A DNA stretch of 64,000 nucleotides from Microbulbifer elongatus (GCF_020524885.1 NZ_JAIVKJ010000001.1:372001-436000), one strand, 5' to 3'. Shown: positions 45,923 through 55,881, numbered from the stretch's first letter. Numbers and translations: made by a program. The notes: generated from the sequence alone by a model not told the origin.

Positions 45923-47114
45923 CTGCGAGCGTAATACTCTTCTTCTGATCGATGCCGAGTCCCCAGCCTGCGGGCTGGTACAGGGCGCCCTCGAGCGGCT
46001 CGGCTATACCGTCACCGTGCTGGACAACGGTGTCCAGGCTGTCGGCAAGTTCACACCGGAAAAATATCAGCTGGTTATTACTGACCTGCATCTTCCGGAT
46101 ATGGGTGGGCTGGAAGTCCTGCGTAAGGTAAAGCATCTCTCACCGGACACCCCGGTCGTGGTGTTGGCCTCAAACAGCGAGGTAGACGACGTGGTGCAGG
46201 CACTGCGTCTGGGGGCGAGTGATTACCTGCTTAAGCCCATCGCCGACGAGAGTGTAATCGACCACGCGGTAACGCGGATCATGGAAGCGCGGGATCTCGC
46301 CGCAGAGAACCGCAAATACCGCGAACAACTGGAGGCGCGCAACCGCGAGCTGAAGGAACACGTCGATCTGTTACAGCGAGACCACCAGGCTGGTCGCCAA
46401 CTGCAGCAGCACCTGTTGCCCCGTACTCCCTACGAATATCCGGCCGGGATACAGGCGGCCTATCGCTTGCAGCCTTCCCTGTACTTGAGTGGCGATTTTA
46501 TCGACTACGGCCTGTTTGGTGAGCGCTTCGTCGCGTTTTACCTGGTGGATGTGTCAGGTCACGGCGTGTCCTCTGCGCTGGTAACTGCGCTGATCAAGCA
46601 CAGCATCATGCACCTGCTGCGTGAGCGGCCGTTGTTCAGCCAGTTGAACAGTCTGGACCAGGATCTCACCGAAATTCTGGAAATGATCAACCGCGAGTTG
46701 CTAGCCACTCGGCTAGACAAACATGCCAGCATGTTTGTGGGCGTGGTGGACAGCCGCGCTCGCCAATTGCACTACGCGGTGGCCGGGCAGGTGCCCATGC
46801 CGGCACTGGTCACCAGTGGTGGTGCCGAGTGGCTCAGTGGAAAAGGGCGCCCATTGGGGCTGTTCGAACACGGCGGCTGGGAAGTGCGCCACTGCAGCCT
46901 GCCGGCGAGTTGGCGCCTGGTGGCCTGTTCCGATGGTGTTCTGGAGCTGTTGCCCGGCGACCTGTTGCAGAAAGAGGACCTCCTGCTGCAGAAGATCGAC
47001 CGCAGCCGCGGTGACCTCGATAGCCTGTGTGCGGCGCTCAAGGTCGACACTGCGGAATCCTTCCCCGACGACATTACCATTCTCACCTTGCGCCAGGACG
47101 AGCAAAAAAGCTGA
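45906..47114 (+). CDS. Response regulator with PP2C-type phosphatase domain (RsbU/HsbR-like)
   Basis: Protein of 402 residues. An N-terminal receiver domain (NTLLLIDAESPACGLVQGAL, LVITDLHLPDMGGLEVLRKV with the phospho-acceptor Asp, VVVLASN, ASDYLLKPIAD) is joined by a coiled coil (about 140-175, REQLEARNRELKEHVDLLQR) to a PP2C/SpoIIE phosphatase (YLSGDFIDYGLFGERFVAFY, VDVSGHGVSSALVTALIKHS, SFPDDITILTLR). The ATG at 45906 overlaps the mlaA end by 17 bases. It probably dephosphorylates the STAS protein encoded next, as in HsbR/HsbA or RsbU/RsbV modules; no kinase gene is in the window. Confidence 0.9.
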   Translation: MNTTSDCERNTLLLIDAESPACGLVQGALERLGYTVTVLDNGVQAVGKFTPEKYQLVITDLHLPDMGGLEVLRKVKHLSPDTPVVVLASNSEVDDVVQALRLGASDYLLKPIADESVIDHAVTRIMEARDLAAENRKYREQLEARNRELKEHVDLLQRDHQAGRQLQQHLLPRTPYEYPAGIQAAYRLQPSLYLSGDFIDYGLFGERFVAFYLVDVSGHGVSSALVTALIKHSIMHLLRERPLFSQLNSLDQDLTEILEMINRELLATRLDKHASMFVGVVDSRARQLHYAVAGQVPMPALVTSGGAEWLSGKGRPLGLFEHGGWEVRHCSLPASWRLVACSDGVLELLPGDLLQKEDLLLQKIDRSRGDLDSLCAALKVDTAESFPDDITILTLRQDEQKS

Positions 47115-47481
47115 ATCCGGCCCGTTTTTTGCTGCAATATTTTTGCTGTCGGCCAGCGAGGTGGCCTCCGACGCCATTCATGCGATATTCATTATTAGTA
47201 TCGGAAACTGCCCCCGTGAACCGACATTTCTGATGTGGACGGATGGCCCGGAAACATAAAACACCGGACTTTCCGGTCACACCTGTTAACTGGTTCACAC
47301 TGGTCTTGTCAGTGCCGTTGGGCAGGAGTAAGCTCCGCCCAATTCTTGCTCTATCGCCTGAATCATTGGTTCAGTGTCTTTTGGGCTAGGCTTGCACAAG
47401 GAACTGTGCCGCGGCCACAAGCCGCAAATCATCCATCTCGCCCCTGGCTCGGGACAAGAGCAGGGAGCGCTTGAGGTTACT
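47115..47481. other. 367-bp gap between phosphatase and STAS genes
   Basis: No convincing gene or terminator. A CCGGA/TCCGG hairpin lies near 47262-47274 and a CTGAA/TTCAG inverted repeat near 47357-47373. The STAS gene probably has its own promoter here. Confidence 0.4.
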
Positions 47482-48030
47482 ATGCAGTCCGGGCAGATAA
47501 TGGTTGGCGACCACCAGGGCATCTATGTGGTGAAACTGGTGGGCGATGTGCGCCTCAACTTGTGTACATCTTTCGATAGCTTTATCGACAAGATGTTTTC
47601 CCACAGCGAATTCCGCGGTGTGGTCTTCGACATGCACGAGACCCAGGGCGTGGACAGCACAACGCTGGGGCTGATGGCGAAAATCGCGTTCCGCAGTGCC
47701 GAGTGCAACGGTGGCAAGCCCCTGGTTCTGTGTGAGGACCGCGGTCTTCTGCACCTGTTGGACTCCATGGGATTCGAAGAGCTGATGGATATTTCCAACG
47801 ATGCGGATAACGACGCCTACCAGGCGGAGCCTGCGCCGCTCACCTGCCATACCCCGGATGAGCACACTGCACGAGAGATGGTGCTGGAAGCGCATCGTGT
47901 GTTGATGAGCATGAATGAGCAGAATGAAGCCACTTTCCGCGATCTGGTACATGCGCTGGAAAGTGAACAGAGCGTTCAGGGCTCCGTCCATGAAACCGCT
48001 CATCAACCCAAGTCAGCGGCCAATCACTGA
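47482..48030 (+). CDS. STAS-domain anti-sigma-factor antagonist
   Basis: Protein of 182 residues. The STAS core (about 1-105; GIYVVKLVGDVRLNLCTSFD, FRGVVFDMHETQGVDSTTLG) has the serine of VDSTTLG as the phosphorylation site. A helical tail of about 75 residues follows. The ATG at 47482 has TTGAGG upstream; a longer frame from 47374 has no site. It is the likely substrate of the upstream PP2C phosphatase. Confidence 0.88.
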   Translation: MQSGQIMVGDHQGIYVVKLVGDVRLNLCTSFDSFIDKMFSHSEFRGVVFDMHETQGVDSTTLGLMAKIAFRSAECNGGKPLVLCEDRGLLHLLDSMGFEELMDISNDADNDAYQAEPAPLTCHTPDEHTAREMVLEAHRVLMSMNEQNEATFRDLVHALESEQSVQGSVHETAHQPKSAANH

Positions 48031-48070
48031 CATCTTCCGCTAGGTCATCTCTCTGTGAGACGGATCCCTG

Positions 48071-48532
48071 TTACGGGGTTAGGTCGCCGTCCCTGGCCTC
48101 GGCACGCGCCCGGGTAAACAACCCGTGGGGCAGGTAGATCAGCTCCGCCACGCGCCGGATCAGGTGCTCCTCAAACGCATCGATTTCCCCATCCGCAAAG
48201 GCCACCACCCACATCTGTCTTATCAGCAGGTACTTGTCCCGTTCGCTGAAGTTTTCGTTCACTGTCTGGGTAAACTCATACAGTGAGGTTGCCTCATGGC
48301 GGTCGGTCAGCGCCTGTTCCACCATGTTACTGGCGGTTTCTTCGTCGAGCTGGTAGTGCTCACGGAGCAAACGCACCAGCGCGGTGCGCTCGCGATCGTC
48401 CACTTTCTGGTCGGCGGTGGCAATTTCCGCCATTAGTGCGGCGCTGATCATGCGCACGTCTTTTTCCGTGCGCACTTCCACGCTTTCCCCGCGGCCGATC
48501 TGGTCGAACAATTTGCGAATCTGTTGCAGCAT
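48071..48532 (-). CDS. TerB-like/DjlA-N-like protein
   Basis: All-helical protein of 153 residues with the TerB fold: AALMAEIATADQKVDDRERT (Asp-rich first motif), ALVRLLREHYQLDEETASNM, LLIRQMWVVAFADGEIDAFE (second AxADGxI motif). The two acidic motifs may bind metal. Name from tellurite resistance, but most members have no known tellurite role. It is 25 bp downstream of the transaldolase gene on the same strand. Confidence 0.82.
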   Translation of the reverse strand: MLQQIRKLFDQIGRGESVEVRTEKDVRMISAALMAEIATADQKVDDRERTALVRLLREHYQLDEETASNMVEQALTDRHEATSLYEFTQTVNENFSERDKYLLIRQMWVVAFADGEIDAFEEHLIRRVAELIYLPHGLFTRARAEARDGDLTP

Positions 48533-48557
48533 GCTGGGGCTCCTTGTTCCGGTGGTG

Positions 48558-49502
48558 TTAGCGCGACTGCTGCAGTAACTCCTCGAGTTTCACCTGGTCC
48601 GCGACAAAGTTGCGGATGCCTTCCGCCAGTTTTTCCGTGGCCATGGCGTCGGCATTCAGCTGGTAGCGGAATGCGGGCTCTTGCATGGCGCTGGTGGGGC
48701 GAGGCTGGCTGGCAATGTCGCTTTGCAGGCCATCGGCGAGGGTGCCGTTGTCGTCCTGCAACTCCTGGAGAAGCTGCGGGCTGATGGTGAGCTTGTCGCA
48801 GCCGGCCAGCGCCTCGATTTCTCCGGTATTGCGGAAGCTGGCACCCATGACGATGGTGGGGTACTCGCGGGATTTGTAGTACTCGTAAATACTGGCAACC
48901 GAGAGCACGCCGGGGTCGTCTTCCGCAGTGTAGTCATCACGCCCGGTGCTGGCCTTGTACCAGTCGAGAATACGGCCCACAAACGGGGAAATGAGGGTGA
49001 CACCGGCTTCCGCACAGGCAACCGCCTGGCACTGGCTGAACAGCAGCGTCAGGTTGCAGTGGATACCCTCGCGTTCCAGCACCGAGGCTGCGCTGATGCC
49101 CTCCCAGGTGGATGCGAGCTTGATCAAAACCCGCTCGCGCTCCACACCAGCCTGCTGGTACATGGCGATAAGCTGACGTGCGTATTCGATGCTCGCGGCG
49201 GTATCGAACGACAGGCGTGCGTCTACCTCGGTGGATACCACTCCGGGCACAATCTGCAGAATTTCGTAACCAATGGCGACTGCCAGTTTCATCGAGGCGA
49301 GGGCGATGACATCGCCGCCTTTCTGCTCGGCCCAGGTGAGGGAGTCTTTCAGGTGTTGCGCGTACTGGGGAAGTTGCGCCGCCTTATACAGCAGCGACGG
49401 GTTGGTGGTGGCATCCTGCGGGTGATAGCGGCGAATGGCTTCAATATCGCCCGTATCCGCCACCACCAGACTGCGTTGTTTGAGTTGGTCCAGTTTGTTC
49501 AT
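48558..49502 (-). CDS. tal: Transaldolase
   Basis: Pentose-phosphate enzyme of 314 residues. The Schiff-base lysine is in [13 protein letters not shown] (about residue 131). [35 protein letters not shown] and [21 protein letters not shown] are typical of class I TalB. The second in-frame ATG (49500-49502) is chosen because AAGGA lies 9 nt upstream and the N-terminus MNKLDQLKQ fits TalB; the first ATG adds three residues. Confidence 0.95.
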   Translation of the reverse strand: MNKLDQLKQRSLVVADTGDIEAIRRYHPQDATTNPSLLYKAAQLPQYAQHLKDSLTWAEQKGGDVIALASMKLAVAIGYEILQIVPGVVSTEVDARLSFDTAASIEYARQLIAMYQQAGVERERVLIKLASTWEGISAASVLEREGIHCNLTLLFSQCQAVACAEAGVTLISPFVGRILDWYKASTGRDDYTAEDDPGVLSVASIYEYYKSREYPTIVMGASFRNTGEIEALAGCDKLTISPQLLQELQDDNGTLADGLQSDIASQPRPTSAMQEPAFRYQLNADAMATEKLAEGIRNFVADQVKLEELLQQSR

Positions 49503-49574
49503 CTTCCCCATGTCCTTATCGTTAAAAGCTCAGAATTCTTGCAAAAACGCTATGGCGGCGCCTTATATTGTGTT

Positions 49575-50603
49575 TTACGCGGCGTCTGTCACCAGCGCCA
49601 GCGCCTGCTCCAGTACCTCTGGCCCGGCGCCTGCGGTATGTGCGTGCTCACTCAGGTGGCGGCGGAAGCGTCGAGCCCCGGGCACCCCCTGGAACAGCCC
49701 CATCATATGTCGCGTAATATGATTCAACCTCTGCCCGCGGGACATTTCCCGCTCGATATAGGGCAGCATGTTGTGAATGACTTGCGCCGGAGTCGGCCCG
49801 GGCTCACCATCGAACAGCGCCGCGTCCACACCCGCGAGCAGCGTTGGCGTTTGATACGCCGCCCGTCCGAGCATAACACCATCTAATAACTGGAGATGCT
49901 CGCGGCACTCATCCAGTGTATTGATGCCGCCGTTGAGGACAATTTCGAGCTGGGGAAAGTCCCGCTTCAGCTGGTACACCATGTCGTACTTGAGTGGTGG
50001 TACCTCGCGGTTTTCTTTCGGGCTCAGTCCGTTCAGCCAGGCTTTGCGTGCGTGCACGATAAAGGTGGTGATACCGGCATTCGCCTGCGCCTCGACAAAC
50101 CGCGTGAGACCCGGGTAGTCCTCCATATCGTCAATGCCGATCCGGTGTTTCACCGTTACGGGTATGGACACCGCGCTTTTCATTGCACCCAGGCACTCCG
50201 CCACCAGATCCGGCTCCGCCATCAGGCAGGCGCCGAAGCGGCCTTTTTTCACCCGGTCACTGGGGCAGCCACAATTCAGGTTGATCTCGCTGTAACCCCA
50301 TTGCTCGGCAATCTCTGCGCAGCGCGCCAGGTCGTCCGGATCGCTGCCGCCCAACTGCAGTGCCACCGGCTGCTCCTCCACATTGAAATTCAGGTGGCTG
50401 TCTTTGTCGCCAAACAGGATGGCGCCGGTAGTGACCATTTCTGTGTATAGCAGTGCGTGCTTGCTGAACTGGCGCCAAAAATAGCGGCAGTGCCGGTCGC
50501 TCCAATCCATCAGCGGGGCGGTGCAAAAGCGGTGAGATACAGCCGTGGCGGTTCCTGCGGTACTGGGCATTGGTGCGGGCGAGGTGTGGGGAGACTGGGA
50601 CAT
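49575..50603 (-). CDS. dusA: tRNA-dihydrouridine(20/20a) synthase DusA
   Basis: FMN enzyme of 342 residues that reduces U20 and U20a in tRNA D-loops. [20 protein letters not shown], the catalytic Cys in [39 protein letters not shown] and [14 protein letters not shown] identify DusA. The first ~22 residues are a variable Ser/Pro/Ala tail. ATG start with a GGGA stretch upstream. Confidence 0.95.
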   Translation of the reverse strand: MSQSPHTSPAPMPSTAGTATAVSHRFCTAPLMDWSDRHCRYFWRQFSKHALLYTEMVTTGAILFGDKDSHLNFNVEEQPVALQLGGSDPDDLARCAEIAEQWGYSEINLNCGCPSDRVKKGRFGACLMAEPDLVAECLGAMKSAVSIPVTVKHRIGIDDMEDYPGLTRFVEAQANAGITTFIVHARKAWLNGLSPKENREVPPLKYDMVYQLKRDFPQLEIVLNGGINTLDECREHLQLLDGVMLGRAAYQTPTLLAGVDAALFDGEPGPTPAQVIHNMLPYIEREMSRGQRLNHITRHMMGLFQGVPGARRFRRHLSEHAHTAGAGPEVLEQALALVTDAA

Positions 50604-50721
50604 AAACAGCGATCAGGCGATAAAACTGCGCGCAGTATAACAAGATAACGTGCGCATTCCGGTCTCATGCCTTTAATGGGAGGCGGACGCAAAGGGCGCC
50701 GGCGCTGTTAATCGTAGGGTG

Positions 50722-51930
50722 TCAGAGATTGCGCTCCTTCGCGTGCTCGGGTGAATTGGCTGCTTGCTCAGTGTGGGCCGGCGACCAGTCTTCCTCGATA
50801 TTGAGTAGCGGGCGCAGTTTTTTCACCACACTGCGCGCCGTGGCCCGGTAACTGGTCAGTTTGCCGCCGGCGACCGCCACAATGCGCGGGCGCTTGGGGT
50901 TGTCGCAGCAGATCATGGTCTCGCGGCTGCGGGAGAAGGGATTGCTAGTGGATTGGGGCAATACCCGCAGTCCGGCCCAGGCGTCACTCAGCTCGCTTAG
51001 CTGTAGCGGGCGGGTCTCGGGGAAGTACTGCTTGAGGGTTCGCAGCAGGTAGGCCTTCTCTTCCAGTGTCGGTGCTACTTCGGACGGGTCACCGTGGTAG
51101 GGCCGCTCGGTGGTGCCTATTAGTGTTTCCCCCTGCCAGGGCATCACGAATACAGCGCGGCCGTCTTCCGCCTCGACGTAAAAGATCTTGTTGGCGAGCT
51201 TCAGCGGGACCTGAATATGCGTGCCGGCTACGAGTTCCAGTGGCGGCAATTTGGCTCTGGGGGTGCACTTGCTGTTGGTCTCTTCAATCCAGGGGCCAGA
51301 GCAGTTCACCAGCGCGCGGCAATGCAGGGTATTGAGTTTGCCCTCGTGAAAGTAGTCCACACGCACGAACTTGTCGGTGACTTCCGCCCCCACAAGGCTC
51401 GCCGGGCAGAACAGTTCGGCGCCGTCGCGGGTAGCGGTCTGGATTACCTCGCGGGTGAGTGCGGCGTCATCGGTCTGCGCATCGTAATAGCGGTACACCG
51501 CCAGCAGGTCGTCGCTATTGAGTCCGCACAGCGCATCGTAATCGTGAAGGTTTATTGTGCGGAATCGCGCTTTGGAAGAAAAAAGACCGGCAAGCAGGGC
51601 ATACAGGCTGAGGCCCAGGCGTATTTTCCAGCTGGGGCGGCGGCTGTGTCGGTAGACCGGGATCAGGAAGGGCACCATATGCACCAGATCCGGCTTGTTT
51701 GCCAGCAACCAGCGGCGCTCCTTCAGGCATTCGTACACTAACGAGAACTGTCCGCTCTCCAGGTAGCGCAGCCCGCCGTGAATCAGTTTTGAGGAGCGGG
51801 AAGAGGTGCCGTGAGCCACCGACTCCTGCTCGAGAATAGCGACGCGGTAGCCCGCTGCGGTCAGGGCCTCCGCAACCCCTGCGCCCTGGATACCGGCCCC
51901 TACCACCAGGACATCATATTCCGTAGACAT
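50722..51930 (-). CDS. Short FAD-dependent glycerol-3-phosphate dehydrogenase-like oxidoreductase
   Basis: Protein of 402 residues, shorter than GlpD (~500). The FAD fingerprint is VGAGIQGAG (10-18), followed by SSRSSKLIHGGLRYLESGQF and LVYECLKERRWLLANKPDLV; MPWQGETLIGTTERPYHGDP, SDAWAGLRVLPQ and VAGGKLTSYRATAR are GlpD motifs. The C-terminal helical cap of GlpD is missing. The 3' end of the upstream GDPD gene overlaps this gene's start by 17 bases. It likely oxidises glycerol-3-phosphate or a related ester to the ketone, passing electrons to quinone. Confidence 0.88.
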   Translation of the reverse strand: MSTEYDVLVVGAGIQGAGVAEALTAAGYRVAILEQESVAHGTSSRSSKLIHGGLRYLESGQFSLVYECLKERRWLLANKPDLVHMVPFLIPVYRHSRRPSWKIRLGLSLYALLAGLFSSKARFRTINLHDYDALCGLNSDDLLAVYRYYDAQTDDAALTREVIQTATRDGAELFCPASLVGAEVTDKFVRVDYFHEGKLNTLHCRALVNCSGPWIEETNSKCTPRAKLPPLELVAGTHIQVPLKLANKIFYVEAEDGRAVFVMPWQGETLIGTTERPYHGDPSEVAPTLEEKAYLLRTLKQYFPETRPLQLSELSDAWAGLRVLPQSTSNPFSRSRETMICCDNPKRPRIVAVAGGKLTSYRATARSVVKKLRPLLNIEEDWSPAHTEQAANSPEHAKERNL

Positions 51931-52606
51931 TGCTGGCCTCCCGGCAGCGCATCAGCAGCGGCAGATTTCCTGTCAGGATATGGTGTGCACCACGATGGTG
52001 CCATTGCACCGCGCCCTGTGCAGTGTTGATCTCATGCACCACCCACTGCCACGGACCGGGCGGCAGCTCTTGGCAGTCCACGCTGGCGTGGTCGATAAAT
52101 AGAAAATCTGGCGCCAGAGTAACGACTTCGGCAGAAAGACAGCTGGCAACACTGGGCATGCGCAGGGCGACCAGGTCGAACCCCAGGTTACGTGCCAGGC
52201 GCAGGCTGCGCAGGTCGGAAGTGAGGACGACAAAAGCATCGGTACAGCCGGAAATCTCGTCCCGCAAGCGCCGTATGGCGGCTTCTGCACCAATATGTGA
52301 CAGGGTTTCCGGGTTCAGCTCCACGAACCACTCCAGATGCCGGTGGCGACCGGCCCAGTCCACCAGCTGCTGGAAACTGCTGAGCGGCAGCGCCTTGAGG
52401 TCCCGGTCTTTCAGCAGGTGCAACGGGGTGGAAACGCCCAGTTGGGCGAAGTCCATTCCCTCTCCAGCGCAGCACCAGGGCGTACCTTCTTTGCTGAACT
52501 GCACTTCGGTGGTAATGGCGCAGGCGCCAAGGCCGTGGGCGGCCTCAAACGCGGCGAGGGTGTTTTCCGGGTGGTGAATTTTGTCGCCTAAATGCGCAAT
52601 CAACAT
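51914..52606 (-). CDS. Degenerate glycerophosphodiester phosphodiesterase-like protein
   Basis: Protein of 230 residues with a GDPD TIM-barrel outline (IAHLGDKIHHPENTLAAFEA, FVELNPETLSHIGAEAAIRR). Several catalytic positions differ from the family: the HRG motif is HLG (His5 kept, Arg lost), the ExD metal pair reads EVQ (Glu34 kept, Asp replaced by Gln), and the general-acid HD is missing (PWCCAGEG). The Lys/Glu of the barrel (VELNPE) is partly kept. It is probably inactive on normal substrates or altered in function. It is translated just before the GlpD-like gene and overlaps it. Confidence 0.75.
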   Translation of the reverse strand: MLIAHLGDKIHHPENTLAAFEAAHGLGACAITTEVQFSKEGTPWCCAGEGMDFAQLGVSTPLHLLKDRDLKALPLSSFQQLVDWAGRHRHLEWFVELNPETLSHIGAEAAIRRLRDEISGCTDAFVVLTSDLRSLRLARNLGFDLVALRMPSVASCLSAEVVTLAPDFLFIDHASVDCQELPPGPWQWVVHEINTAQGAVQWHHRGAHHILTGNLPLLMRCREASNVYGI

Positions 52607-52794
52607 CGAAGTGCGTTCCTGCCGGGCCTGGCCTTATTGTGTGGGTAGGGGGGAGGAGTACAGCGAGATCTCTACTTGAAAAAATAGTAGTTACCGGTGG
52701 TGTTGCAAGCGGGTTCGGGCCGAAAGTTGCCGCCAGTTTCGTGGCTATCCAGTGAACTGTGCTCGTCCCCCTGTGCGCTCCTGGATCCCGGCGA

Positions 52795-52800
52795 TATAAT
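52795..52800 (+). promoter_or_regulatory. -10 element of gltX
   Basis: TATAAT followed by a GC-rich stretch (GCCGCGCC) 67 bp upstream of the gltX start. The GC-rich discriminator is typical of growth-rate-controlled translation genes. Confidence 0.6.
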
Positions 52801-52866
52801 GCCGCGCCTCAAAACCTGCCAATTGACTCCAGGCAGCTCTATCCAGCAACCCTATCCAGGCGACTT

Positions 52867-54342
52867 ATGACCGTAAGAACCCGTATTGCTCCTTCCCCTA
52901 CCGGTGACCCCCACGTAGGTACCGCCTACATCGCCCTGTTCAACCAGTGCTTCGCCCAGGCCCAGGGTGGCCAGTTTGTGCTGCGTATTGAAGATACCGA
53001 CCAGGTCCGCAGCACCCCGGAGTCCGAGCAGGCGATCTTGGACAGCCTGCGTTGGCTGGGACTCGACTGGCAGGAAGGCCCGGATGTGGGCGGGCCCCAT
53101 GGTCCCTATCGCCAGAGTGAGCGCGGAGATATCTATAAAAAGTACTGTGACGAGTTGGTCGCCAAAGGTCACGCGTTCCATTGTTATCGCACCGCGGAAG
53201 AGCTGGACCAGTTGCGCGCGCAATTACAGGAGTCTGGCAAGGCTACCCTCAAGCCCTCCGACTTGGCGCTGCCAGCGGAAGAAGTAGAAAAGCGCAAGGC
53301 CGCGGGTGAGCCCTACGTGGTGCGTATGAATGTGCCGGAAAGCGGCACCTGCGTGGTGGAAGACCTGCTGCGCGGCGCCATCGAGATCGACTGGGCCCAG
53401 GTGGACGCCCAGGTACTGCTCAAATCCGACGGCATGCCGACCTACCATCTGGCCAACGTGGTGGATGACCACCTGATGGAGATCACCCACGTACTGCGCG
53501 GCGAGGAGTGGATCAACTCCGCGCCCAAGCACAAACTGCTGTACGAATACTTCGGCTGGGACATGCCGGTGCTGTGCCACCTGCCGCTGTTGCGCAACCC
53601 GGACAAGACCAAACTGTCCAAGCGCAAGAACCCTACCTCCATTCTTTATTACCAGCGCGCCGGATTCATGCCCGAGGCACTGCTGAACTACCTGGGCCGT
53701 ATGGGCTGGTCCATGCCCGACGAAAGCGAGAAGTTCACCTTGGAAGAGATGCTCAAGCACTTCGACATCCAGCGCGTGTCCCTCGGCGGCCCGGTATTCG
53801 ATGTGGAGAAACTCAGCTGGCTGAATGGCCTGTGGATCCGCGAGCTGGAAGACGCGCAGCTGGCCGACCGCCTTCAGAGCTGGCTGCTGAACCGCGAAAA
53901 CCTGCTCAAGGTGCTGCCGCAGGCCAAGGGCCGTATGGAAACCTTCGGCGACTTTATGCCCCTGGTGAGCTTCTTGGCTGCCGGCAAGCTACCGCTGACC
54001 GAAAACAGCTTTGCAGGCAACAACCTGGAGCTGGACGATCAGAAGAAGTTGCTGCAGTTCACCCTGTGGCGGCTGGAAGCCCTGCGCAGCTGGAGCAAAG
54101 ACAACATCTTTGCCGCGGTGAAGGAACTCTCCACCCAAATGGAAATCAAGCTCAAGGACTTCAACGCGCCCCTGTTCGTGGCTATCAGTGGCACCACCGC
54201 CAGCTTCTCGGTGATGGATGCTATGGATCTGTTGGGCCCGGACCTCAGCCGCGCCCGACTGCGCCAGGCAATTGATGTGCTCGGCGGCGCTGGCAAGAAG
54301 GTGCTCAAGCGCTGGGAAAAGGAGTTCGCTTCTTTAAGCTAA
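52867..54342 (+). CDS. gltX: Glutamyl-tRNA synthetase
   Basis: Class I synthetase of 491 residues. The HIGH-type motif is [16 protein letters not shown] (about 9-24) and the KMSKS-type loop is KLSKRKNP (about 249-256). [20 protein letters not shown] and [19 protein letters not shown] are typical. I use ATG 52867; the frame is open for 36 further codons upstream but the -10 element lies inside them. A strong terminator follows. Confidence 0.96.
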   Translation: MTVRTRIAPSPTGDPHVGTAYIALFNQCFAQAQGGQFVLRIEDTDQVRSTPESEQAILDSLRWLGLDWQEGPDVGGPHGPYRQSERGDIYKKYCDELVAKGHAFHCYRTAEELDQLRAQLQESGKATLKPSDLALPAEEVEKRKAAGEPYVVRMNVPESGTCVVEDLLRGAIEIDWAQVDAQVLLKSDGMPTYHLANVVDDHLMEITHVLRGEEWINSAPKHKLLYEYFGWDMPVLCHLPLLRNPDKTKLSKRKNPTSILYYQRAGFMPEALLNYLGRMGWSMPDESEKFTLEEMLKHFDIQRVSLGGPVFDVEKLSWLNGLWIRELEDAQLADRLQSWLLNRENLLKVLPQAKGRMETFGDFMPLVSFLAAGKLPLTENSFAGNNLELDDQKKLLQFTLWRLEALRSWSKDNIFAAVKELSTQMEIKLKDFNAPLFVAISGTTASFSVMDAMDLLGPDLSRARLRQAIDVLGGAGKKVLKRWEKEFASLS

Positions 54343-54387
54343 TTCTCCCACCTACAGACAGAGTCCTACGGACGCGCACAGCCAAAG

Positions 54388-54420
54388 AAATGCCACTCCA
54401 TCATCAAGAGTGGCATTTTT
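54388..54420 (+). terminator. Rho-independent terminator of gltX
   Basis: AAATGCCACTC (54388-54398) pairs with GAGTGGCATTT (54408-54418), followed by further T residues. Confidence 0.9.
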
Positions 54421-54498
54421 ATTGCCTCTCTATTTGTCATATGCTTCCGGCACTTTTCGGCTAAAAATGAAACAATCTGTAGCAAACTAGGTGCGGTA

Positions 54499-54514
54499 TG
54501 TGACAAATATCACA
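54499..54514. promoter_or_regulatory. Perfect CRP-type palindrome upstream of galU
   Basis: TGTGACAAATATCACA is an exact TGTGA-N6-TCACA site. TAGAAT at 54524-54529 is a good -10, and GTGACA at 54500-54505 a possible -35 at 18 nt spacing, so the site overlaps the -35. A CRP/Vfr-like protein bound here would be expected to repress this promoter. Confidence 0.7.
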
Positions 54515-54600
54515 TTTCGCCTGTAGAATCCCGCAAGGTTTAGGGGTTGCCGGGTTATGGAGTAAACCCGGAAGTAACTTAAAGAAAAAAGGAAATAACT

Positions 54601-55512
54601 ATGACCACAGTTAAAAAAGCAGTTATCCCAGTAGCGGGTTTGGGGACCCGCATGTTGCCGGCCACCAAGGCCATCCCGAAGGAGATGCTGCCGATCGTCG
54701 ACAAGCCGCTTATCCAGTACGTAGTGAGTGAGGCGGTAAAAGCGGGGATCAAAGAGATTGTGCTGGTGACGCATGCCAGTAAAAACGCCATCACCAACCA
54801 CTTCGACACCTCTTTCGAGCTGGAAGCCCAGCTGGAAAACCGTCTGAAGCGCCAGCTGCTGGACGAGGTGCGCGCAATCATCCCGCGCGACGTCACCGTA
54901 ATTTCCGTACGCCAGGCCGAGGCGAAAGGCCTTGGCCACGCCATCGCCTGTGCGCGCCCGGTTGTGGGTGATAATCCGTTTGCTGTGCTCCTGCCAGACG
55001 TACTTGTGGATCAATACGCGTCAGACCTCACCAACACCAACCTCGCCGCAATGGTGCGCAATTTCGAGCAGACCGGTGCCAGCCAGATCATGGTTGAGTC
55101 TGTGGAGTGGGAAGAAGTCAGTAAATACGGTGTAGTGGACTGCCTGGGTGCAGACCTGAAAGTCGGCGGTGTAGCCAAAATCGACGGCATGGTCGAGAAA
55201 CCCAGCGTCGATGCCGCCCCGTCCAACATGGCGGTAGTGGGTCGCTATGTACTGCCGGCAGAAATCTGGACCCTGCTGGAGCAAACCCAGCCGGGCGCTG
55301 GTGGCGAAATCCAGTTGACCGATGCCATCGATGAGCTGCTTAAGTTGCAGAGCGTGGATGCCTACCGGATCGTCGGTCACAGCCACGACTGCGGCAACAA
55401 GCTGGGTTACATGAAGGCCCAGTTCAAATACGGTCTGCATCACCCGGATATCGGTGATGGCTTGCAGGAGTTCCTGACCGAGCAGAGGCCGCGCGTCGAA
55501 GCCGTCGCCTGA
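54601..55512 (+). CDS. galU: UTP--glucose-1-phosphate uridylyltransferase
   Basis: Nucleotidyltransferase of 303 residues making UDP-glucose. The N-terminal nucleotide-binding sequence is [20 protein letters not shown], followed by [51 protein letters not shown] and [29 protein letters not shown] precedes the ATG. With the kps and rml genes downstream it would feed polysaccharide synthesis. Confidence 0.96.
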   Translation: MTTVKKAVIPVAGLGTRMLPATKAIPKEMLPIVDKPLIQYVVSEAVKAGIKEIVLVTHASKNAITNHFDTSFELEAQLENRLKRQLLDEVRAIIPRDVTVISVRQAEAKGLGHAIACARPVVGDNPFAVLLPDVLVDQYASDLTNTNLAAMVRNFEQTGASQIMVESVEWEEVSKYGVVDCLGADLKVGGVAKIDGMVEKPSVDAAPSNMAVVGRYVLPAEIWTLLEQTQPGAGGEIQLTDAIDELLKLQSVDAYRIVGHSHDCGNKLGYMKAQFKYGLHHPDIGDGLQEFLTEQRPRVEAVA

Positions 55513-55626
55513 TGCAGGAACCAGAGTGGGTGTGGGGCCAGCGGCTGACCCGGCATCCAAAAAGAGTGGCGGGGCGCAGTCCTCGGTAACGCTCTAACTA
55601 TTTGATTAAAAAGTTGTTTTTTCTGG

Positions 55627-55654
55627 TTGACAGGTGCAGGCGCGCTGTTAAAAT
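55627..55654 (+). promoter_or_regulatory. Promoter of tRNA-Ala
   Basis: TTGACA (55627-55632) and TAAAAT (55649-55654) with a 16-nt spacer, followed by the GC-rich GCGCCTCGC discriminator expected of stable RNA promoters. It lies 42 nt upstream of the mature tRNA. Confidence 0.8.
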
Positions 55655-55696
55655 GCGCCTCGCTTTCGGGGGAAACCTAAGCAGGAAAGCAACTTT

Positions 55697-55772
55697 GGGG
55701 CTATAGCTCAGCTGGGAGAGCGCAACACTGGCAGTGTTGAGGTCAGCGGTTCGATCCCGCTTAGCTCCACCA
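55697..55772 (+). tRNA. tRNA-Ala(GGC)
   Basis: 76 nt with encoded CCA. The acceptor stem GGGGCTA pairs with TAGCTCC (one G-U), the D arm has AGCTGGGA, the anticodon stem CAACA/TGTTG encloses CTGGCAG with anticodon GGC, and the T loop is GTTCGATC. It reads GCC alanine codons. Confidence 0.97.
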
Positions 55773-55820
55773 AATACAAAAAAGGCCGCACTCACTCGAG
55801 TGCGGCCTTTTTTGTATTTG
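55771..55820. terminator. Perfect 23-bp inverted repeat terminator after tRNA-Ala
   Basis: Arms at 55771-55793 and 55798-55820 are exact complements around an ACTC loop, with GGCCGCACTC as the stem core and a T6 run in the right arm. The stem includes the last two bases of the tRNA CCA end. It is unusually long and works in both directions. Confidence 0.9.
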
Positions 55821-55881
55821 GCAGAACTGCCCGGGCGCGAGGCATAGCCCCGGTTCACAAGGAGCCGCAGGCGACGCAGAG

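Noticed and set aside
51914..52606. Active UgpQ-type glycerophosphodiesterase
   Set aside because: The catalytic Arg, one metal-binding Asp and the HD motif are replaced, so I do not assign ugpQ.
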